Source of the DNA: an uncultured Collinsella sp.
Lineage (GTDB): Bacteria; Actinomycetota; Coriobacteriia; Coriobacteriales; Coriobacteriaceae
NCBI GenBank assembly: GCA_902494135.1
Contig: CABUSE010000098.1
Coordinates: 1-5,438 of the forward strand
DNA: 5,438 bases
Reading direction: 5' to 3'
How positions within the stretch are numbered: position 1 is the first letter of the stretch; the number at the start of each line of letters is the position of its first letter. This document shows positions 1-4,239 of the stretch, one piece after another. The notes below the pieces were generated by a model. That model did not search any database. It worked only from the letters and a program-made list of their open reading frames with translations, and was not told where the DNA came from. The translations under genes and the position numbers were made by a program.

Positions 1-2141
1 ACACGCGCGGCCTCGGCCGAGGCCATGAGCTGCGGCAAGAAGAACTTGCCCTGGTCAAAGAGGACGCCAACCTCGTCGAGGGCGGGGATAAAGTGATTGT
101 TGATGAGGTCCATGGCGTCGTGGTCTGCCAACAGACGCTCGGTCTCGGCGGCGATTTCGCCTTTGCGGCCCGAGACGACCATGCGACGAATTGGGTCGTC
201 GTTGCCGTCGGAGCCGGCGGTGCCGGCGGCGGGCGCGGCGTCGGTCGGGGCGGCCTGGGCGGCTGCCGGGTTGGCGGCGATCTTATACGGGTCGGTCCAG
301 CCGGCGTAGCGCTCGATGTATCCGGTCGAGCCCTCGTCCTCAACGCTCAGCACACGATAGCTGTAGACGGTGTCCATAAAGCGCTTGGAGCCCGGGTTCA
401 TGATGGGGGCGTCCAGGCCCGCGCCAAAGGCGGCGGCCAAAAAGACCGAGCCCAGCAGCGGGCGGGCAGGCAGACCAAAGCTGATGTTCGACACGCCGAG
501 CGCGCATTTGACGCCCAGGCGCTCCTTGCACAGGGACATGGCGCGCAGGATCTGCTCGGCCTGGCGTTGATTGGTCGAGGCGGTCATGACCAGGCAGTCG
601 ATGAGGATACGGTCCGGACCGATGCCGTAGCGGGCTGCTTCGGTCACGATACGCTCGGCGATGGCGAAGCGAGCCTCGGCGGTATCGGGGATGCCGCCTT
701 CGTCGAGTGTGAGGCCGACGACGTTGGTGCCGTAGTGGGCGACCAGCGGAAAGATCTCATCCATGATCTGCTGCTTGCCATTGACCGAGTTGATGATGGG
801 CTTGCCGGCGTAGCGGCGCACGGCGGCCTCGACGGCTGCAGGGTCGGTGGAGTCGATCTGCAACGGCAGCAGCGTGGAGCCCTGGAGCTGCTCGGTCGCC
901 TGTTGGATGATCTTGACCTCGTCGATCTCGGGCAGGCCCACGTTGACGTCCAGGATATCGGCACCCTGCTCTTGCTGGCTGATGCCCTGGCTTACGACGT
1001 AGTCCAGGTCGCCGTCGCGCAGGGCCTGCTGCAGGCGCTTTTTGCCGGTGGGATTGATGCGCTCGCCGATGACGGCGATCTTGTGGCCGTCGCAGGGAAG
1101 ATCCACGACCGTTTGGGCGCTCGTGACCGACATGCTGGGCTTGCGGCGGCGCGGGCTGGGCGTGTGATTGTCGATGAGGGTGCGAAGTGCCGCCATGTGC
1201 GTGGGCGTGGTACCGCAACATCCGCCGACGACGCTCACGCCGTCGGCGATCATGCCGGCGACGGCCTTGGCGTACTCGGGGGCCTGGATGTCAAAGACGG
1301 TGTTGCCGTCGTCGTCCACGCGGGGCAGTCCTGCGTTGGCCTGCACCATGATGGGCTTGTCGGTAACGGTGAGCATACGCGCAGCGAGTCCTCGGAGCTC
1401 GGCCGGGCCTTGGCTGCAGTTGATGCCCAGGACGTCGGCGCCGATGGCGTCGAGGGTGATGGCGGCGACCTCGGGGCTCGTGCCCAGGAATGTGCGGCCG
1501 TCCTCCTCAAAGGTCATGGTGGCAAAGACGGGAAGGTCGGAGTTCTCGCGACAGGCGAGGACGGCAGCCTTGATCTCGGCAAGGTCGGTCATGGTCTCGA
1601 TAATAAAGAGGTCAACACCCGCGGCGACGCCAGCGCGCACCTCCTCGGCAAAGAGGTCGTAGGCCTCGTCGAAGCTGAGGGTGCCCAGGGGGCGCAGCAG
1701 GGCACCGATGGGGCCGATGTCACCGGCGACGTAATGGGCACCGGCCGCGCGAGCGCAAGAGACCGCGGCGGCAAAGACATCTGCCACGGTGGCGGCACCG
1801 TCGAGTTTGTGGGCGTTGGCGCCAAAGGTGTTGGCGGTGATCACGTCGCAGCCGGCCTCGACGTACTGACGCTGAATATCGGTAATGACCTGGGGCTCCT
1901 CAAAGTTGAGCAACTCGGGCAGGGCGCCGGCCTTCATGCCGGCCGCCTGCAGCATGGTGCCCATGCCGCCGTCGAACAGCAGGTGTCCCGTGCCCTCGAT
2001 GGCGGCACGCAGTCGATCGTCCTTAATGCGAAGGTCGTCGATTGTGCGCGTCTTGTATGCAGCGCCATTGCGGCGTGCGGCATCAACGGGCGCCGCCAGC
2101 GCGGCACCGTCCAGATCATGAGTGATAAGCGGAGTAAACAT
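1..2141 (-). CDS. metH: Cobalamin-dependent methionine synthase (5-methyltetrahydrofolate--homocysteine methyltransferase), C-terminus cut by window edge
   Basis: Cytosolic enzyme that moves a methyl group from 5-methyl-THF through cobalamin to homocysteine, giving methionine and THF. Visible: 713 codons. The homocysteine-binding barrel has DGGMGT at 57-62 and the expected zinc cysteines C242 (in INCSQGP), C308 and C309 (in GGCCGTTP). The pterin-binding barrel begins near 354 with IGERINP at 358-364, followed by DILDVNVG and QIDST. An Ala/Pro-rich linker (about 622-649) leads to the cobalamin cap helices, with PQLMASAEA at 703-711. The DxHxxG cobalamin-ligand motif would lie beyond the edge. 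The start at 2141 is chosen because GGAG lies 7 nt upstream and no other in-frame Met occurs before M60. This leaves roughly 35 more residues ahead of DGGMGT than in E. coli MetH. It is the last visible gene of the metF operon. I infer a short MetH lacking a fused activation domain, because that domain is encoded just upstream. Family assignment is very secure; the C-terminal layout is inferred. Confidence 0.96.
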   Translation of the reverse strand, partial: MFTPLITHDLDGAALAAPVDAARRNGAAYKTRTIDDLRIKDDRLRAAIEGTGHLLFDGGMGTMLQAAGMKAGALPELLNFEEPQVITDIQRQYVEAGCDVITANTFGANAHKLDGAATVADVFAAAVSCARAAGAHYVAGDIGPIGALLRPLGTLSFDEAYDLFAEEVRAGVAAGVDLFIIETMTDLAEIKAAVLACRENSDLPVFATMTFEEDGRTFLGTSPEVAAITLDAIGADVLGINCSQGPAELRGLAARMLTVTDKPIMVQANAGLPRVDDDGNTVFDIQAPEYAKAVAGMIADGVSVVGGCCGTTPTHMAALRTLIDNHTPSPRRRKPSMSVTSAQTVVDLPCDGHKIAVIGERINPTGKKRLQQALRDGDLDYVVSQGISQQEQGADILDVNVGLPEIDEVKIIQQATEQLQGSTLLPLQIDSTDPAAVEAAVRRYAGKPIINSVNGKQQIMDEIFPLVAHYGTNVVGLTLDEGGIPDTAEARFAIAERIVTEAARYGIGPDRILIDCLVMTASTNQRQAEQILRAMSLCKERLGVKCALGVSNISFGLPARPLLGSVFLAAAFGAGLDAPIMNPGSKRFMDTVYSYRVLSVEDEGSTGYIERYAGWTDPYKIAANPAAAQAAPTDAAPAAGTAGSDGNDDPIRRMVVSGRKGEIAAETERLLADHDAMDLINNHFIPALDEVGVLFDQGKFFLPQLMASAEAAR

Positions 2142-2148
2142 CAATGAG

Positions 2149-2152
2149 CTCC
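2149..2152 (-). promoter_or_regulatory. metH ribosome binding site overlapping the upstream stop codon
   Basis: On the minus strand the activation-protein stop TAG runs straight into GGAG (TAGGAG, sharing the G), followed by a 7-nt spacer and the metH ATG. The intergenic gap is only 10 nt. Terminating ribosomes would sit on the metH start region, which suggests translational coupling and supports the chosen metH start. Confidence 0.8.
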
Positions 2153-2940
2153 TAATGGCTGGAATAGCAGGTGGTGTGGGCGGCGCGGAAGCGGCAGTGC
2201 TCGTGCATGCGGCAGATAGTGCAGGTGGGGCGGCTCTGGGCGTCGTGGACTTTGCCGTCGAACAGACCAATCACCGCGGTCACGCTTTTGGTGGGCATGA
2301 GCAGGCTGGTGGGTGTGACGGTCAGGCCGATGAGCCGCGTGGCGTTGAGCGCATCCACGATTGAGCGCTGTGCCGTAAGCGGGCAGTCGCCGTAGCCGGG
2401 ACTAAAGCGCCAGTTACCGGCGAGTCCGTGTGCGGCGGCCGCAGCCTTGACCAGCTGGTCCATCTGCTCGACGGCGGCTTCTACATAGGCAGCGCATGCG
2501 GCGTCGAGCACGGCTCCCTCCAGGGGCTGCTGGGCTCCCGTGGTACGCAGGCGACGCTCGGCGTCCATGCCGAGGGTGCATGCCATGAGCGCGGCAAAGC
2601 GGGCGTCTTTGAGATGGCGATAGATATCGCGACCGTGCAGCTCAACGTTGGTGCCGACCAGACGGATGCAAGGCTCTCCCTGCTCGTCCACGCCCGTGGC
2701 ATCGACGGTAAACACGCGCCGCACGCCGCGGGGCTCAATGTCCAGTTCCAGACGCTCAACGACAAGCTCAATACGCTGCGACAGTTCGGGCTCAATCTGC
2801 TGACCGCCGTAGCCCAGATAGCGCAACATTTCGGCACGGTCGACGCGGGGATGGTGGGCGGCATCGATACGATAAAGCGCCGGCGACGCAAGGTCGGCCG
2901 GCACTTCGACAGCGGTTGTATCGATGTGCGGTTTTTCCAT
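2152..2940 (-). CDS. Stand-alone vitamin B12-dependent methionine synthase activation (AdoMet-binding) domain protein
   Basis: A 262-residue protein resembling the C-terminal activation domain that is fused to MetH in E. coli. That domain binds AdoMet and supports reductive re-methylation of inactive cob(II)alamin. The key motif is RFSPGYGDCPL at 178-188, matching the family's R-x-x-x-G-Y AdoMet-binding signature (R178, G182, Y183). It is followed by an IGLTVTPTSLLMPTKSVTAVIG segment split around residues 204-225, typical of this fold. The C-terminus carries C240-x2-C243-x5-C249-x8-C258, which the E. coli domain lacks as far as I know, and which may bind a metal. The start at 2940 is chosen because it overlaps the metF stop as TAATG. 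The frame stays open further upstream, but only inside metF. Its position between metF and metH implies it acts on the MetH encoded next to it. The function is a confident family inference; the role of the cysteines is unknown. Confidence 0.9.
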   Translation of the reverse strand: MEKPHIDTTAVEVPADLASPALYRIDAAHHPRVDRAEMLRYLGYGGQQIEPELSQRIELVVERLELDIEPRGVRRVFTVDATGVDEQGEPCIRLVGTNVELHGRDIYRHLKDARFAALMACTLGMDAERRLRTTGAQQPLEGAVLDAACAAYVEAAVEQMDQLVKAAAAAHGLAGNWRFSPGYGDCPLTAQRSIVDALNATRLIGLTVTPTSLLMPTKSVTAVIGLFDGKVHDAQSRPTCTICRMHEHCRFRAAHTTCYSSH

Positions 2941-2942
2941 TA
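2938..2942 (-). promoter_or_regulatory. TAATG stop/start overlap coupling metF to the activation protein
   Basis: The metF stop TAA (2942-2940) and the next gene's ATG (2940-2938) share one A on the minus strand. The nearest Shine-Dalgarno-like GGAG is about 11 nt from the ATG, which is longer than usual. Re-initiation by ribosomes finishing metF is therefore the likeliest way this gene is translated. Confidence 0.8.
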
Positions 2943-3812
2943 CCCCAGGCGCTCCATAATGGTTGCGGCGATCGCAGGACGATTCATAGTGTACAGGTGC
3001 AGACCGGCGGCGCCGTGCTCCTTGAGGTCGCAAAGCTGACGGGCGGCATAATCTACACCGGCTGCCTGCAGGCTCTCGGGGTCGTTCTCGTACTTGGCGA
3101 GAATCTTGATGACGGGGGAGGGCAGCGATGCACCGCACATAAAGACCATGCGGCTGATCTGTGACTTGCCCATAAACGGCATGATGCCCGCGGTAATGGG
3201 CACGGTGATACCTGCCTTGTCGGCAAGCTCGCGGAAGCGGTAGAAGCACTCGTTGTCAAAGAAGAGCTGCGTCACAAAGAAGCTCGCGCCGGCATCTTGC
3301 TTTTGCTTGAGGTATTCGACCGAAGCGTTGAGGTCCTCACAGGCAATGTGTCCCTCGGGGTAGGCTGCGGCGCCCACACAAAAGCCGGCGTCGACAAGCT
3401 CGGGGATGAGGTCGCGGGCGTAGGCGTAGTCCGAGGCGGGCTTGTCATCCTCGGTCGCGCCAGCGGGCAGATCACCGCGCAGGGCCAGGATGTTTTCAAC
3501 GCCGGCGGTGCGATACTCGTCGATCTTGGCGGCGATATCGGCGTGCGAACGGCCCACGCAGGTAAGGTGTGCCACCGAGGGTGTATCGAATTCGCTCGTA
3601 ATCATATGCGCGATGGGGGCGGTGGTGGCGCCGTTGCCCGAGCCGCCGGCCGAGCAGGTGACCGAGACAAAGCTCGGCGAAAGCTTGCACAGATTGCCTG
3701 CCACTTCGCGAGCCGTGTCGAGGGTAAGCTCGCCCTTGGGCGGGAACATCTCAAACGAAATGGGCGCGGTGCCCTGGGATGCCGCCTGCTTAAAAAGCTC
3801 GTCGACGCGCAT
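2940..3812 (-). CDS. metF: 5,10-methylenetetrahydrofolate reductase
   Basis: FAD-dependent cytosolic enzyme reducing 5,10-methylene-THF to 5-methyl-THF, the methyl donor for MetH. The product is 290 residues, a normal length for a single-domain bacterial MetF. Visible motifs: FEMFPPKG at 20-27, with E21 corresponding to the catalytic Glu28 of E. coli; VTCSAGGSGN at 51-60; NILALRGDLP at 107-116, with D114 in the place of Asp120; AAYPEGH at 149-155; TQLFFDN at 181-187, with Q182 in the place of Gln183; TAGIMP at 207-212; and LHLYTMNR at 271-278 near the C-terminus. The start is set by AAAGGAG 6 nt upstream of ATG at 3812. The frame is open 22 codons further upstream to another ATG, but that extension has no MetF character. 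It is the first gene of the operon with the MetH activation protein and metH. The electron donor (NADH or another) cannot be read from the sequence. Confidence 0.96.
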   Translation of the reverse strand: MRVDELFKQAASQGTAPISFEMFPPKGELTLDTAREVAGNLCKLSPSFVSVTCSAGGSGNGATTAPIAHMITSEFDTPSVAHLTCVGRSHADIAAKIDEYRTAGVENILALRGDLPAGATEDDKPASDYAYARDLIPELVDAGFCVGAAAYPEGHIACEDLNASVEYLKQKQDAGASFFVTQLFFDNECFYRFRELADKAGITVPITAGIMPFMGKSQISRMVFMCGASLPSPVIKILAKYENDPESLQAAGVDYAARQLCDLKEHGAAGLHLYTMNRPAIAATIMERLG

Positions 3813-3818
3813 ATCGTG

Positions 3819-3825
3819 CTCCTTT
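3819..3825 (-). promoter_or_regulatory. metF ribosome binding site (AAAGGAG)
   Basis: AAAGGAG on the minus strand lies 6 nt before the ATG at 3812. This is the strongest Shine-Dalgarno match of the minus-strand operon. It decides the MetF start over the in-frame ATG further upstream. Confidence 0.85.
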
Positions 3826-3855
3826 AAATACTTGATAGGGTAATGTGTTGTAAGG

Positions 3856-3861
3856 ATTCTA
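3856..3861 (-). promoter_or_regulatory. Candidate -10 box for the metF operon
   Basis: TAGAAT on the minus strand matches TATAAT at five of six positions. It would place a transcription start about 37 nt upstream of the metF ATG. No good -35 hexamer lies 16-18 bp upstream; that region reads CCACCG/TCCACC/CTCCAC. The call therefore rests on the -10 and its sensible distance, and an activator may be needed. The short leader leaves no room for a SAM or cobalamin riboswitch. Confidence 0.35.
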
Positions 3862-3918
3862 CAGCACCACTGTGCCACGGTGGAGTTTCACTCACTATTT
3901 GGGGGATACCAATCAAAG

Positions 3919-3947
3919 ATGCCTTGCTATCGGCATTCCCTATAGCA
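3919..3947 (+). repeat. Two overlapping, mutually exclusive short hairpins
   Basis: ATGCC (3919-3923) pairs with GGCAT (3932-3936). TGCTAT (3925-3930) pairs with ATAGCA (3942-3947). The arms interleave, so only one hairpin can form at a time. The region lies upstream of the best plus-strand promoter and between the two divergent promoters. If it matters, it is probably as DNA (protein binding) or in a minus-strand transcript starting further right. The stems are short (5 and 6 bp) and could be chance. Confidence 0.3.
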
Positions 3948-3959
3948 GAGCGGCTCATT

Positions 3960-3988
3960 TTGACACGGGCTATAAAGACTGGTATCTG
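3960..3988 (+). promoter_or_regulatory. Candidate sigma-70-type promoter for glnN (distal)
   Basis: A perfect -35 TTGACA (3960-3965), a 17-bp spacer, and TATCTG (3983-3988) preceded by TGG, which gives an extended -10 (TGnTAT). Transcription would start near 3995 and leave a leader of about 245 nt before glnN. The -10 lies in the left arm of the palindrome at 3978-4003, a typical arrangement for repression. The -10 matches the consensus at only three of six positions, so the call is moderate. Confidence 0.5.
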
Positions 3989-4003
3989 ATGCGAAATACC
4001 AGT
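3978..4003. repeat. Perfect 8-bp inverted repeat ACTGGTAT-N10-ATACCAGT (candidate operator)
   Basis: The left arm is 3978-3985 and the right arm 3996-4003, with a 10-bp AT-balanced spacer. The arm centres are 18 bp apart, roughly two helical turns, which suits a dimeric DNA-binding protein. The left arm overlaps the -10 of the distal promoter. A related ATACCA half-site occurs at 3906-3911. No T-run follows on either strand, so a terminator is unlikely. The binding protein is unknown. Confidence 0.6.
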
Positions 4004-4115
4004 TAATAGAGCCCCATCCCAGATTGACTACCCTTAAACCATGGGGGGAGGTCTGCAATTTATACAGTTGATTGGCTGTTGAGGGTGGCAACGCCGCCGC
4101 GATGCGGTAACCTCA

Positions 4116-4143
4116 TTGATTGGTTTCGTGACAGCAACATAAC
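4116..4143 (+). promoter_or_regulatory. Candidate proximal promoter for glnN
   Basis: TTGATT (4116-4121) lies 16 bp from CATAAC (4138-4143); each hexamer matches its consensus at four of six positions. Transcription would begin near 4150, giving a leader of about 90 nt. The -10 overlaps the left arm of the palindrome at 4134-4154, mirroring the layout at the distal promoter. Weaker than the distal candidate. Confidence 0.3.
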
Positions 4144-4154
4144 GGTAATGTTGC
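4134..4154. repeat. Perfect 7-bp inverted repeat GCAACAT-N7-ATGTTGC
   Basis: Arms at 4134-4140 and 4148-4154 are separated by AACGGTA. It sits about 85 bp upstream of the glnN start. It could be an operator (arm centres 14 bp apart) or, in RNA, the core of a hairpin further supported by GTTTC/GAAAC outer arms. It does not match the Bacillus TnrA/GlnR consensus (TGTNA-N7-TNACA) or a clear actinobacterial GlnR box. Confidence 0.55.
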
Positions 4155-4226
4155 GGAAACACGACGAGCCTAATCTATGACTCGTTCGTTAGTAATCAAC
4201 ACCGCATCTCACGCGGTGCCGATACG

Positions 4227-4233
4227 AAGGGAG
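4227..4233 (+). promoter_or_regulatory. glnN ribosome binding site (AAGGGAG)
   Basis: AAGGGAG lies 6 nt before the ATG at 4240. The CACCGC/GCGGTG hairpin ends 8 nt upstream, so the site itself is left single-stranded when that hairpin forms. Confidence 0.85.
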
Positions 4234-4239
4234 TTCCGT

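Larger units (their letters stand above)
3909..4123. repeat. Three copies of octamer TTGATTGG in the intergenic region
   Basis: Copies lie at 3909-3916 (minus strand), 4068-4075 (plus) and 4116-4123 (plus). The two plus copies are 48 bp apart. The minus copy faces metF and the plus copies face glnN. The last copy could also serve as a -35 hexamer (TTGATT). Three exact octamers in 427 bp is more than expected by chance. They could be binding sites for a shared regulator of the divergent genes, but no regulator is recognised. Confidence 0.45.
4080..4218 (+). promoter_or_regulatory. Structured glnN leader: series of potential hairpins
   Basis: In a transcript from the distal promoter, four stems can be drawn in order. 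First, TGAGG (4080-4084) with CCTCA (4111-4115), enclosing CCGC-gat-GCGG (4097-4107). Second, GTTTC (4123-4127) with GAAAC (4156-4160), enclosing the perfect GCAACAT/ATGTTGC stem. Third, ACGAG (4164-4168) with CTCGT (4181-4185). Fourth, CACCGC (4200-4205) with GCGGTG (4213-4218), ending 8 nt before the ribosome binding site. The density suggests a cis-acting RNA, but it resembles no riboswitch class I can name. Pairing was judged by eye only. Confidence 0.4.
3813..4239. other. Divergent metF/glnN intergenic region, no protein gene supported
   Basis: A 427-bp gap between two divergent genes. It is AT-richer than the flanking genes and has no open frame with coding character; only very short frames occur (for example 4041-4082 and 4148-4180), and neither has a Shine-Dalgarno sequence. 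It contains promoter-like sequences on both strands, two perfect palindromes, three TTGATTGG octamers and several potential hairpins, listed separately. No T-run follows any hairpin, so I see no intrinsic terminator, as expected between divergent genes. Confidence 0.8.

Noticed and set aside
93..2147. Very long open frame (684 codons) on the plus strand opposite metH, with several smaller ones
   Set aside because: The minus strand encodes an unmistakable MetH. The plus-strand product is Gly/Val/Asp-rich low-complexity sequence with no family resemblance, typical of the antisense frame of a GC-biased gene.
2941..3249. Upstream extension of the activation-protein frame into metF
   Set aside because: The extended part overlaps metF and reads as out-of-frame Arg/Ser-rich sequence. 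The TAATG overlap at 2938-2942 gives a natural start.
3813..3860. SAM or cobalamin riboswitch upstream of metF
   Set aside because: Such switches are common for methionine genes, but the likely leader is only about 37 nt and shows none of their conserved cores. A longer minus-strand leader was also read without finding one.
3813..3878. Upstream in-frame ATG extending MetF by 22 residues
   Set aside because: The added residues do not resemble MetF and would include the Shine-Dalgarno and likely promoter region. The ATG at 3812 has an excellent AAAGGAG.
3864..3880. Sigma-54-like TGGCAC...TGC on the minus strand before metF
   Set aside because: The spacing between the GG and GC elements is one base short of the -24/-12 rule, the -12 element is poor, and actinobacteria generally lack RpoN.
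4080..4115. T-box-like sequence GAGGGTGGCAACGCC followed by a hairpin
   Set aside because: It recalls the T-box signature (AGGGTGGNACCGCG), but an extra base disrupts the UGGNACC bulge. No T-run terminator follows, and there is no room for, or sign of, a Stem I with specifier loop.
4148..4180. Ten-codon frame (ATG at 4148, TGA at 4178-4180) in the glnN leader
   Set aside because: It has no Shine-Dalgarno, and its ATG falls inside the right arm of the palindrome. Nothing in the peptide relates to glutamine; most likely chance.
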